Of a DNA stretch of 50,026 nt, positions 35,457-43,544 are shown piece after piece. The notes under the pieces are model-generated. The model searched no databases, had not been told where the DNA came from, and saw only the letters and a program-made list of their open reading frames with translations. Source of the DNA: Bacteroidota bacterium (GTDB lineage: Bacteria > Bacteroidota > Bacteroidia > Palsa-965); NCBI GenBank assembly GCA_003153435.1, contig PLYR01000040.1, positions 1 to 50,026 on the forward strand, written 5' to 3'. A program made the position numbers and the translations under genes. Each line of letters begins with the position of its first letter. The first letter of the stretch is position 1.

Positions 35457-36356
35457 ATGAAAACGTTCAAAATAAAAAGAATAGTGGTTCCAACAGATTT
35501 TTCAGAAGCTGGAAATCAAGCACTGGAGCAAGGGGCCTGGCTATCGAGGTTATGCAATGCGGAGCTTCATCTGGTTCATGTTTTTGAACCTACGAGTATT
35601 TTTTTCCCGGCGATGGAGCCTGTTTTTGCGCTGTCCGTAGAGGGAGAGGTCAGAGAAAATACTTCACGAAAGTTGTCGGAAATTTCGGATCAGTACAGTA
35701 ATAAATTCGGAATCAAGGTGGTGAGCTCTTTAGCAGAAGGAAAGATTGCTGCAGAAATAGTAAAATATGCAGAAGAAAAAGAAGCCGACCTGATTCTGAT
35801 GGGTACTCATGGGGCCAGTGGATATGAGGAGTTATTTATTGGAAGCAATGCGGAGAAAGTGTTGAGCAAAGCCGAATGCCCTGTTCTTACCATTCAGGCA
35901 CATGCCGGCAAAAATAACATTCAGAACATTGTGGTGCCTATTGACAGCACCTTGCATTCCAGGCAGAAAGTGGACTATGCCATAGAAATGGCAAAAATTT
36001 ACGGATCCACGATTCACTTGCTGGGTCTGATTGAATCGGATGAAGATCTGGAAGATAAATTCAGGTTGAAAATGCGGAGTGTGGAAGAGGTCGTTCAAAA
36101 AGCAGGTGTTCCTTATGTTGAAAAAACAATTGTAGATGCGAACGTGGCACTAACGGCCATGGATTATGCCAGGGAGGTGGGAGCAGACTTAATCATGGTG
36201 ATGGCTGACCACGAATCTAGGATTCCCGGGTTATTCACCGGGAAGTTTGGAAAGCAGCTGGTGAACCACTCCACGATTCCAGTGATGAGTATCAAACCGC
36301 ATCTGGGTAGCCTGACCTCAGTCAATCCGGCCGGAAGCCCCAGTTATGCCAATTGA
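35457..36356 (+). CDS. Universal stress protein, two UspA domains
   Basis: 299 residues made of two tandem Usp domains (1-147 and 155-285). The first has a full ATP-binding motif: Gly116-x2-Gly119-x9-Gly129-Ser130 (GTHGASGYEELFIGS). The second has ADHESRIPGLFTGKFG and appears to lack it, so only one nucleotide site is expected. Proteins of this kind aid survival under stress, often by ATP-dependent switching; the exact role here is unknown. The XRE gene begins 43 bases later on the same strand. Confidence 0.9.
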   Translation: MKTFKIKRIVVPTDFSEAGNQALEQGAWLSRLCNAELHLVHVFEPTSIFFPAMEPVFALSVEGEVRENTSRKLSEISDQYSNKFGIKVVSSLAEGKIAAEIVKYAEEKEADLILMGTHGASGYEELFIGSNAEKVLSKAECPVLTIQAHAGKNNIQNIVVPIDSTLHSRQKVDYAIEMAKIYGSTIHLLGLIESDEDLEDKFRLKMRSVEEVVQKAGVPYVEKTIVDANVALTAMDYAREVGADLIMVMADHESRIPGLFTGKFGKQLVNHSTIPVMSIKPHLGSLTSVNPAGSPSYAN

Positions 36357-36399
36357 ACAGAAATATGATTTAATCATCTAATACATAAAAACTGGACTT

Positions 36400-36642
36400 A
36401 TGAACCGAATAAAAGAAGTATTGCTTGATCAGGGCAGAACGCAGCAATGGTTAGCTGCCCGAATAGGAAAGAGTTATGTGGTGACGACCAACTATTGCAA
36501 TAACAAAACTCAACCTTCGGCGGAGACCCTGGAGATGATTGCATTGATACTCGAAGTGAAAGTGAGTGATCTATTACCAGATACGGAGGAGATGGAGGGA
36601 TTGAGCAAACCGAAATGGAAAAGAAAACCGGATAGAAAATAA
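36400..36642 (+). CDS. XRE-family DNA-binding protein
   Basis: 80 residues with one helix-turn-helix of the Cro/CI type (KEVLLDQGRTQQWLAARIGK, then PSAETLEMIALILEVKVSDL) and a basic C-terminal tail (PKWKRKPDRK). Small regulators of this type usually bind DNA as dimers. The receiver gene at 36651 starts 8 bases after its stop, so the two are probably translated from one mRNA. Target unknown. Confidence 0.85.
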   Translation: MNRIKEVLLDQGRTQQWLAARIGKSYVVTTNYCNNKTQPSAETLEMIALILEVKVSDLLPDTEEMEGLSKPKWKRKPDRK

Positions 36643-36650
36643 AGCAAGCC

Positions 36651-37085
36651 ATGGAACCCGAGATTTCTTTTAAATCAGAAAAAATGCCTAATCCAACAGA
36701 CTCCTGGAAGAATATCCTCGTGGTGGATGATGACCCCTTGATGTGTTTTATGCTGAAAGAGTTTTTGAGAAAGGAAGGATTTTCAATTTCTATTGCCAAA
36801 GATGGGAATGAGGCCATTCGTACGGTTATAGCACAGCGGGTTGATCTGATCATTCTGGATGTAGTGATGCCCAATATTTCCGGCCCCGAGTTCCTGAAGA
36901 TGATCCGGAATCAGTACGCATCCTATGGAAGCCATATCCCGGTAATCATTATTTCTGCTTTCGAAACCAAAGAATTAAAAGAGCTAGGCTATGATATCAC
37001 AGGATATCAGTTTATGACCAAACCTCTGGATATGCACGAGCTGCTGAGATGGATTAAACATTTGATAGCTTTTGGAGAAAGTTGA
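36651..37085 (+). CDS. Single-domain response regulator
   Basis: 144 residues. A short N-terminal extension (1-20) precedes a receiver with VVDDDP, phospho-acceptor Asp70 in LIILDVVMPNISG, Ser in VIIISA and Lys in FMTKPLD. No output domain. It is directly downstream of an XRE regulator, with which it may act as a split regulator; this is inference from position. It converges with the cupin-GNAT gene, 15 bases away. Confidence 0.88.
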   Translation: MEPEISFKSEKMPNPTDSWKNILVVDDDPLMCFMLKEFLRKEGFSISIAKDGNEAIRTVIAQRVDLIILDVVMPNISGPEFLKMIRNQYASYGSHIPVIIISAFETKELKELGYDITGYQFMTKPLDMHELLRWIKHLIAFGES

Positions 37086-37100
37086 TGGATCTCTTTTCAG

Positions 37101-38045
37101 CTATAGTACAGGGTAGGGATTCAGCCGTCCGTAATAGATCACATCAATCAATCGTCCTTCATGAGTCTTGAAATCACGTTTGAGGATGCCTTCTTCCTGG
37201 AACTGGCATTTCTCAGCTACTTTACGGCTGGGGGCATTGCTTCCGGCAATGCGCATAAAAACCTTATTTAGTTTCAGATACTCGAAACAATACTTGACCA
37301 GGAAGAAGAGGGCTTTGGAAATGATTCCCTTGCCTTCGTAAGCAGCATCAATAAAAAATCCAAGCTCACATTTGGGTGTATTCCAATCTATGTCTTTTAG
37401 GGAAACAGATCCGATCATTTTTCCGGTAGCATTATCCAAAATAACGAAAAGCATTGCTTTGCGGTGATGAGCAGATTCCACCTTTTGATTAACAAATGCG
37501 ACGGATTCCGCAGCTGATTTATTCGAATTAGCGGTGCCAGGGAAAAAGGTAGAAATGCGCTTACGGTTTTCATCCACCAATGCAAAATACGCCAATGCAT
37601 CTGCAAGACCGATGGGCCGTAGGGTAAAAGAATCAAAAGTGGTTTGGAAATCGGGTAGGGGATTGGAGTCGGTTTTTTTTTCTGCTGCCAGAAAAGCGCC
37701 ATCTACAATAAAGAGTGTTGCTCCTTCATGGGTGCTGCTGCGATGTGAGCTCAGATTATCGGATACCTGGTAAGACATCCCTTTCTTCAGCACTACACTC
37801 TTTCCTCCTTCTTCTTCGGAAGTAAATTCTCCTTCCAGACAATAAACGATATGACCTTTCTGACACCAGTGGTCGGCTTTGTAGTTCTTGGAATATTCCA
37901 CCACTCTTATCCGCAGGTCACCATATTGAATTGTTTTCCACCAGGAAGTGCCGGTTTCACCGAGATGTTCTGTAGCATGTACCTCACTCCAGAGGGTGAC
38001 GTCGAAAGGGATGGGAAAAGAAGAAGGATGTGGTGAAGCAATCAT
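37101..38045 (-). CDS. DHCW-motif cupin fused to GNAT acetyltransferase
   Basis: 314 residues in one uninterrupted frame. The N-terminal 120 residues match the small DHCW-motif cupin family, with ADHWCQKGHIVYCLEGEF (Asp58, His59, Trp60, Cys61), normally a free-standing protein of about 110 residues. After a linker (121-138) comes a RimJ/RimL-type GNAT domain (139-310) with LRPI, CELGFFIDAAYEGKGI and NAPSRKVAEKCQF. Its substrate is unknown. I do not know this fusion. The start codon overlaps the stop of the thioredoxin gene by 4 bases (ATGA), so translation is probably coupled. Confidence 0.85.
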   Translation of the reverse strand: MIASPHPSSFPIPFDVTLWSEVHATEHLGETGTSWWKTIQYGDLRIRVVEYSKNYKADHWCQKGHIVYCLEGEFTSEEEGGKSVVLKKGMSYQVSDNLSSHRSSTHEGATLFIVDGAFLAAEKKTDSNPLPDFQTTFDSFTLRPIGLADALAYFALVDENRKRISTFFPGTANSNKSAAESVAFVNQKVESAHHRKAMLFVILDNATGKMIGSVSLKDIDWNTPKCELGFFIDAAYEGKGIISKALFFLVKYCFEYLKLNKVFMRIAGSNAPSRKVAEKCQFQEEGILKRDFKTHEGRLIDVIYYGRLNPYPVL

Positions 38046-39238
38046 TTCTTTTCACCTTTCCATTTCTTCAGCTTATCCATATATTCCTGAACCATCTGTT
38101 TGTTTCCGTCGGGATTGGTCTGTTCCATTCGCAAAGCTTTCTCTTCCGATTCGATGGCTTCCTTCTTCTTTCCATTGATATAAAGCAGACTGGCATAAGT
38201 ATCCAGGGAAGGAGATTCGGGTACAAGCTCGAATGATTTTTTAGCCCAGCCTTCGGCTTTGAGAAGAAGGTTTTTGTCTTTTACTTTTTCATAAAATCCC
38301 CAGGCAGAGTTATTGAGAACTGCCGCATCTTCGCTTTTGAATTTTTCAATATACTTTACCGTGGTAGATGCATAGGAGGCTGTATCTTTTTTTACTTCAT
38401 AATAAGCCTGGTCGGTGCTGAGCAGGAGCTCTTCCTTCCCTTTGAAATTCCCTTTCTCTACTGCCTTTTTCAGGGCTGGGTAACTCTCAATATCTGTGGC
38501 AGTGCGGCTGTAAAGCATTTTGGAAGCAGATTGGAGGACTACTTCGGAAATAACTTTGTCGACCGTGGCACCAGTATAGCGGGAGGCAAACTTATCGGAA
38601 TGTTCCATCAGGTATTGAAATACTTTGGAATTGAAATCTTTTTCATACGATACAATCAGATCCCAGTTTTCCTGTTCCGGAAGATCTTCGGGCTTGACCG
38701 ACTGAAAATATACCGCGAGCGGTTTTTCTGTTGGGACATAAGCTTTCTGGCATGCTTTCAGATAGGTGAGCAGGAAAGGTTTATCGGTCTGTCCTTTCTC
38801 AAACTTTTTTTCAAGAACCGATAATTGTTTCTCCGGGTTGTTGGCATCCTGTCCAAGGCTTACAAAATCTTGTACCTGCATAGATCCTACCCCTTTATGG
38901 ATCAGCTCACCTTCTCCATTGATGAAGAGGAGGCTTGGATATACATTGACTCCATAGAGCTTGGCAATATCTTTTCCTTCTCCTGCTTCCATGTCGATTT
39001 TGGCATTTACAAAATGCGCATTGAAATAGCGGGCAACGGTATCATTGGTAAAAACATTTTTTGCCATCCATTTACAGGGTCCGCACCAGGTGGTAAAGGC
39101 ATCCACAAAAATGAGTTTGTTTTCTTTCTTAGCTTTTGCTTTGATTTCAGCCCAGGAATCGTGATCAAAATCGATCTGACTATAAACAGGGATGCTGAGC
39201 ATCAAGAGGAGGATTGCAGGAAACAGACGTGTTTTCAT
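38042..39238 (-). CDS. Periplasmic thioredoxin-domain protein with helical C terminus
   Basis: 398 residues. A signal peptide (MKTRLFPAILLLMLSIPVYS) precedes a thioredoxin domain (25-135) with the redox site TTWCGPCK (Cys52, Cys55) and the cis-proline in VYPSLLF. The remaining 260 residues are helical, and the end resembles TPR units (AEGWAKKSFELVPESPSLDT; YASLLYINGKKKEAIESEEK). It probably reduces disulfides in the periplasm and could receive electrons from DsbD, whose gene is in this window. Such proteins are common in Bacteroidota, but specific clients are unknown. Confidence 0.87.
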   Translation of the reverse strand: MKTRLFPAILLLMLSIPVYSQIDFDHDSWAEIKAKAKKENKLIFVDAFTTWCGPCKWMAKNVFTNDTVARYFNAHFVNAKIDMEAGEGKDIAKLYGVNVYPSLLFINGEGELIHKGVGSMQVQDFVSLGQDANNPEKQLSVLEKKFEKGQTDKPFLLTYLKACQKAYVPTEKPLAVYFQSVKPEDLPEQENWDLIVSYEKDFNSKVFQYLMEHSDKFASRYTGATVDKVISEVVLQSASKMLYSRTATDIESYPALKKAVEKGNFKGKEELLLSTDQAYYEVKKDTASYASTTVKYIEKFKSEDAAVLNNSAWGFYEKVKDKNLLLKAEGWAKKSFELVPESPSLDTYASLLYINGKKKEAIESEEKALRMEQTNPDGNKQMVQEYMDKLKKWKGEKK

Positions 39239-39314
39239 AGATGGGTTTGATAAAACGGGTTGACGGTAAAAATAGGTTATATTCTTACCAGGTTCAGCAG
39301 AATATTAAAAAACT

Positions 39315-39506
39315 CAGCGTTCGGTGAATCAGAAGATACCAGATAGGATGGATTTCAGGTTCCCATATCTCCACCAGACGATGGCTACTGCAGCTGCCAG
39401 CACCAGAAAAGCGATCAAAAAGGGTACCAAGGGCCTCTTTTTAGCAGTAAATGGATCGTTCAGATTCACTTTGGCGCCTGCAGGAAGTGTAATAGATGGG
39501 GTGAGC
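39315..39506 (-). pseudogene. Detached 3' end of an EF-hand membrane-protein gene
   Basis: 192 bases duplicating the 3' end of the gene at 46321-48476 (copy 2: 46307-46499). The first 66 bases of the + strand (39315-39380 and 46307-46372) are identical; the rest is about 80% alike. The frame reads LPAGAKVNLNDPFTAKKRPL, then PFLIAFLVLAAAVAIVWWRY and ends at the stop at 39329. It encodes only the last 60 or so residues, including a membrane helix. No start or upstream gene body is present, so it is a remnant. The rest of the noncoding stretch 39239-39825 shows only a short repeat and the hairpin listed separately. Confidence 0.8.
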
Positions 39507-39775
39507 CCACATCCCCTCCTACAGTACATCCAATTGCATCAAGCGGTCCAAGTTGAGAATAGAAATTGGTTCGATCCCCACATGGACCATCCACATAAAT
39601 AGCCTACAATACCTTTAACCTGTAGAAACGACCCTTCATTCCCTTTTAAACGATTCTGAATCGATCACAGAACTCAGGAAATACCGTGAAACACTTTACC
39701 GAATTTGATACCGAATGAATTTGAGAGAGTCTGGCAGATAATTGGAAACTGATCTTTTGATTGGAATTATTTGAA

Positions 39776-39795
39776 AAGTGTAAAGTTTTGTAAAG
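39776..39795. repeat. 20-base repeat, copy 1
   Basis: AAGTGTAAAGTTTTGTAAAG, matched at 19 of 20 positions by 46263-46282 in the same orientation. Both copies lie 30-40 bases downstream of the stop codon of a - strand gene. On the - strand the unit is itself a near-duplication of CTTTACA at an 11-base step. Confidence 0.55.
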
Positions 39796-39801
39796 ATTCT
39801 G

Positions 39802-39820
39802 TGAGATCAAAATGATCTCA
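39802..39820 (-). terminator. Hairpin after the BNR-like T9SS gene
   Basis: TGAGATCA (39802-39809) and TGATCTCA (39813-39820) form a perfect 8-base stem with a 3-base loop, 5 bases beyond the stop codon of the 39826 gene. A short U-rich run does not follow directly on the - strand. Confidence 0.5.
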
Positions 39821-39825
39821 TGCCG

Positions 39826-41163
39826 TTATTCAATTACCAGCTTCTGAACCGCGCTTTCTCCTTTTGAATTGGTAACTCTTACAAAGTAAAGGCCTCTGGG
39901 CTGGGAGGTGAGGTCTAAATCCTCTTCTGCAGGATTGATTGTCCTCGAAGATTTGTATACAATCTTTCCGACTAAATCACAAACTAAAATTTGAATAGAA
40001 CCATTTTCTTCATTCGCTTGAGTAATATGGAAAATACCATTATTGGGATTCGGGTAAAGTTTCATACCGATAGTGTTCTCGTATTCAGGAACACCATTAT
40101 TCCCAGTCCATTTATATATACCTCCAGTAGGTGGATTTGAGGCTGTTGTAAAGGTCCCTGCCCATCCAGTTCCGGAATTCAAGAACGAGACGCAGGTGTG
40201 ACGCTGGGCTGATTCAATACTTATCCAGGTATTTCCGTCATCCACACTATAAGATGAGCCGACGGGCGTATTAAGCCCGACGCAAATATATCTTTGGTTA
40301 GTTCCCCCGGCGTAACAAAGATCAGATTTCAAGTACACCCCTGTTACTGGTACAATATTCCACGTAGAACCCCCATCAATAGTTCTCATTAAGGTATCAT
40401 TGTTGGTACTAACAGTACAAAGACCATTATTCAGGTCTTTGAACACTGGTTTATTTACCGACTTACTTGATATGACATTAGAAACAGTCCAATGCAGTCC
40501 CATGTCGGTGGACTTTAATAATCTCCCTAAACTAGTTCCTGCCCAAATGGTGTTTCCGATTACGGAAAAGCTGTATATATTTCCATACTCATTTGAAAGT
40601 GGGGGTGGGATGTTAGCGGATGGAACTGCTGCCCAGTTGGCCCCACCATCTGTAGTGGTGTATATTTCGAATCCAATTGGATTGGGGTCCCCAAGAACTA
40701 GACCATTATTTTTATCCCAGAAATAAATGAAGTCGGGAAATGAATTCGTATTGAATGTAGCGGTATTTTGTTTCGTCCAGTTAGCACCACCATCATTTGT
40801 TCGGTAAACACCTCCTGCGGAAGTATTAGCAGGGCTAAATGTAACTACCCAAGCCGTATCGGTATTAATCCCTACAATATTTGAAATTCCTTGATCCGGC
40901 GGAATGGAAGGGTTTGTTTTAATGCTATCTGCTTTCCATAGACTTCCGCCATCAATTGTTCGCGTGAAATATCGCACTTGCTTTGATGGTTGTGATCCAT
41001 TATAAGCCAAGGCCCAGACCACATTTGGGTCCACGATGCATATATCTTTAATTCCTGCTCCAAAGAACAGACTATCATTTTGAAGCGCCCATTGAGCTTC
41101 GGAAGACAAGAATGCCAAAATGAATGTGCATAGCAGTAATGCTTTTTTAGATAAAATGTTCAT
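39826..41163 (-). CDS. Secreted BNR/Ycf48-like repeat protein with T9SS sorting domain
   Basis: 445 residues. Signal peptide (MNILSKKALLLCTFILAFLS), then about six beta-propeller blades marked by T-x-DGG-x-W: TIDGGSLW, TNDGGANW, TTDGGANW, STDMGLHW, TIDGGSTW, VDDGNTW. This is the pattern of BNR/sialidase-like and Ycf48-like propellers; no catalytic residues are recognised. The last 80 residues are a T9SS type A sorting domain (GMKLYPNPNNGIFHITQ; PRGLYFVRVTNSKGES; VQKLVIE). It should be exported to the cell surface or medium. Last gene of a four-gene block of secreted proteins. Confidence 0.88.
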   Translation of the reverse strand: MNILSKKALLLCTFILAFLSSEAQWALQNDSLFFGAGIKDICIVDPNVVWALAYNGSQPSKQVRYFTRTIDGGSLWKADSIKTNPSIPPDQGISNIVGINTDTAWVVTFSPANTSAGGVYRTNDGGANWTKQNTATFNTNSFPDFIYFWDKNNGLVLGDPNPIGFEIYTTTDGGANWAAVPSANIPPPLSNEYGNIYSFSVIGNTIWAGTSLGRLLKSTDMGLHWTVSNVISSKSVNKPVFKDLNNGLCTVSTNNDTLMRTIDGGSTWNIVPVTGVYLKSDLCYAGGTNQRYICVGLNTPVGSSYSVDDGNTWISIESAQRHTCVSFLNSGTGWAGTFTTASNPPTGGIYKWTGNNGVPEYENTIGMKLYPNPNNGIFHITQANEENGSIQILVCDLVGKIVYKSSRTINPAEEDLDLTSQPRGLYFVRVTNSKGESAVQKLVIE

Positions 41164-41235
41164 TATTTATTTTTTTTCGAAATTGATCGCATTGAAGAAT
41201 TCTTTTCATTCCGTAAAAGGGAATATTCATGTGTG

Positions 41236-41964
41236 TTATTTCAAAAATAGACTATAAAGCACGCCGAAATTTAAAAACGTAGTATATAAGATACTGAAAT
41301 ATCCTTGTCCATACTTGTATTCTTTAAATCCAACCTCACCAAAAATCCTAAAGGCTTTGCTCTGTTGGTGACCTATTCCGATAAATGCCGAAGGCCTAAA
41401 ATACAAATCGTTTGGTGAAGATACTTGATCAAAAGTATTTACTTGACCATTAGTGGTCGTTTGATAATGCTCAACATATTTAAAAAAGAAAGAATTTTCT
41501 TCTCCAACACCAATGTAGTATTCATTTTTATTACAAATAATTTTTCCAATTAAATACAATGGCAGGTTTATTGAATAATAGTTTGAGCTTCCGTCAAGAA
41601 AATAATTGCTTCCACTCACTAAGTGGGTATGATAATTAATTTCACTAAAAGACAGGCCGCTTGCAAGGGAAAAGTATCGGCCGAGTCGAAAAATCATCCG
41701 TCCGCCGATCTCATACGCCCACTCCGGTTTACCAGTTAGTGTAAAAGAGGGATCAGTAAAATTAGCAGTTTGAGGTATCGTATAGTTTGGTCCTAAGTAT
41801 GGTCCACATTGAAATATTGCTTGCTTAGGCTTTACGCTGTCTTTTTGCGCATGAGCACCCAATGTCCAACAAATTAAAAGGACAAGAGTAACTTGTCCTT
41901 TTAATTTGCTTAAATTCTTGCTTAATGGTCGGCTGAAATACCTAATGATTTTTCCCGAGTTCAT
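41236..41964 (-). CDS. Outer membrane beta-barrel protein
   Basis: 242 residues. The N terminus is long and basic (MNSGKIIRYFSRPLSKNLSK) before a hydrophobic core (VTLVLLICWTLGAHAQ), an extended signal peptide. Alternating aromatic strands and the final FGVLYSLF (ending FLK) are typical of small outer-membrane barrels of the PorT/OMP_b-brl kind. A perfect 17-base inverted repeat (41870-41908) lies in the signal-peptide coding region. It sits 33 bases after the PKD-type gene and 72 bases before the propeller gene, so it may help to export or anchor them; this is inference. Confidence 0.78.
   Translation of the reverse strand: MNSGKIIRYFSRPLSKNLSKLKGQVTLVLLICWTLGAHAQKDSVKPKQAIFQCGPYLGPNYTIPQTANFTDPSFTLTGKPEWAYEIGGRMIFRLGRYFSLASGLSFSEINYHTHLVSGSNYFLDGSSNYYSINLPLYLIGKIICNKNEYYIGVGEENSFFFKYVEHYQTTTNGQVNTFDQVSSPNDLYFRPSAFIGIGHQQSKAFRIFGEVGFKEYKYGQGYFSILYTTFLNFGVLYSLFLK
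41870..41908. repeat. Perfect 17-base inverted repeat inside a coding region
   Basis: The left arm (41870-41886, beginning CAAATTAAAAGG) and right arm (41892-41908) are fully complementary around a 5-base loop. It lies 57-95 bases after the start codon of the beta-barrel gene, where it would form a strong mRNA hairpin. Confidence 0.85.
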
Positions 41965-41996
41965 AATTTAGGTATGTCATATTCCACTGAACAATA

Positions 41997-43517
41997 TCAA
42001 TCTACTACTAATCTCTTGGTTTTAAAGGAGCCAGAGATTGAATTGATTCTTAACAAATATACACCTTTTGCTTGTAAATCTATATCCAGTTTGTTTCCAG
42101 GTTTTATGCTATTATTAAGGATCATTCTGCCCATTGGATCAAAGACCTGATATGAAATATACTCATTGAAATCATTGTTTAAACTTACATCGAAATGGCC
42201 ATTTGAAGGGTTAGGAATAACTGAAATAGATCCATTTTCCTCTTGTCCATTACCCCAAGATTCTAAGCTTGTATTATGCGGTGTCATCTTCCTTCCACAA
42301 TCAGGCCGAATATAAATTTTTGACAATGTATCTGTTACATTCAATGAATCTGTGAGTGCGAGTTTTACAGTGTATGAACCTGGGGTTGCATAATATATGC
42401 TAACGGATTTGCTGGTTGAAGTTTGACCGTTTCCAAAATCCCACCAAAAGCTTTTGTATGATGTAGTATCGCCATCAATGCCAACTATATTTACAGTATC
42501 ATTGCAACCCAGTGTTTGGTGACTATCATCAATGACATGAAAGGAAGTGTCGGGTCCAAAAACAGGAGCCCTCCCTGGTGTCGAAGGATCACAGGGCTCC
42601 AACACCGTGTTAAAATTTGACCCAAATTCTGCGGTAAATCCAGGCTCTAAATAAATTGTATTATCTGCAATGAAGGTCTCATTAGCACCATTATGAACGG
42701 TGACATTTCCTAGACCTGTGTTAGGAGCTCCAATATTATATCCGGCTCGCAAATCAATACTTGACTTGTAGGGTAACTCATCAATATATGGGTAAAAATC
42801 TCGATTTTGAATAAGCACCGGATTTCCACAATCTTGGGACAGCTCCACGTAATCGACATAAAAAGCGCCTTGTTCATTGGTCAGAACAATATTGTGGACA
42901 AGTGGATAAAAATCGGAAACCTGGAAAGATCCTTCTGAAACGGGGAGTATGTACCATTGCTGGACCCATCCACCCGCGCTATATGACGGCGGATACATCG
43001 CCCACGTTATTTTGGTATTGCCCCACGTCTTATCCCAGTGCTCATTATATGTTGTAAGATAGACTCTCTCTCTTGCCACAGGACTTGTCACTCCAGGCTT
43101 CAGGAGCACTCCCACATACGTTGTTTTGAAAAGATACGGAGTTCCGGCACTCATCGATGTGATTAAGCCAGTTCTAATGGCATCCGAAGAGGGAGCGTCA
43201 AGAGGAATCGTCTGCAAGTATACAAACCTGCTATAGTAAGGCAAACCTGCCGTCACGCCAGAACAATTTTTGTCCATCCAATCTGGAAATGAATTTCGAT
43301 TCGGTCCACTATGAAACAGAGTAGCTGTTGTTCTTGCATTATACCAAGCTGCAATGTCCTGATCAATATCCTTAGATGAAGAGTGGTAATCACAACCAGG
43401 AACGGCTCCTGATTTCCCTTCTTCAAAGCCGGGATTGTAAATCATATTTCCCTGTGCTTTTGAGGACTCGCAATGAATCAATATCGCTAAAATTAATATA
43501 TGATATAATTTATTCAT
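41997..43517 (-). CDS. Secreted PKD-domain protein with T9SS sorting domain
   Basis: 506 residues from ATG 43517 (MNKLYHILILAILIHCESSK); the frame is open 9 codons further. The N-terminal region (NMIYNPGFEEG onward) looks like a carbohydrate-binding-type jelly roll. A short coathanger-like segment (NTIYLEPGFTAEFGSNFNTV) is followed by a PKD domain (FWWDFGNGQTSTSKSVSIYY; PGSYTVKLALTDS). The T9SS type A sorting domain ends the protein (VIPNPSNGHFDVSLN; KGVYLLRINS; KRLVVD). No catalytic site is recognised. Its frame opens exactly where the collagen-like gene stops, 27 bases before the chosen start, so the two are probably co-transcribed. Confidence 0.85.
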   Translation of the reverse strand: MNKLYHILILAILIHCESSKAQGNMIYNPGFEEGKSGAVPGCDYHSSSKDIDQDIAAWYNARTTATLFHSGPNRNSFPDWMDKNCSGVTAGLPYYSRFVYLQTIPLDAPSSDAIRTGLITSMSAGTPYLFKTTYVGVLLKPGVTSPVARERVYLTTYNEHWDKTWGNTKITWAMYPPSYSAGGWVQQWYILPVSEGSFQVSDFYPLVHNIVLTNEQGAFYVDYVELSQDCGNPVLIQNRDFYPYIDELPYKSSIDLRAGYNIGAPNTGLGNVTVHNGANETFIADNTIYLEPGFTAEFGSNFNTVLEPCDPSTPGRAPVFGPDTSFHVIDDSHQTLGCNDTVNIVGIDGDTTSYKSFWWDFGNGQTSTSKSVSIYYATPGSYTVKLALTDSLNVTDTLSKIYIRPDCGRKMTPHNTSLESWGNGQEENGSISVIPNPSNGHFDVSLNNDFNEYISYQVFDPMGRMILNNSIKPGNKLDIDLQAKGVYLLRINSISGSFKTKRLVVD

Positions 43518-43544
43518 CCTTGTTAGTTGTTTAGTGTTCCTCAA

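Noticed and set aside
39315-39506. A functional small membrane protein gene in the repeat copy
   Set aside because: It duplicates only the end of a larger gene, and its few extra N-terminal residues come from unrelated sequence.
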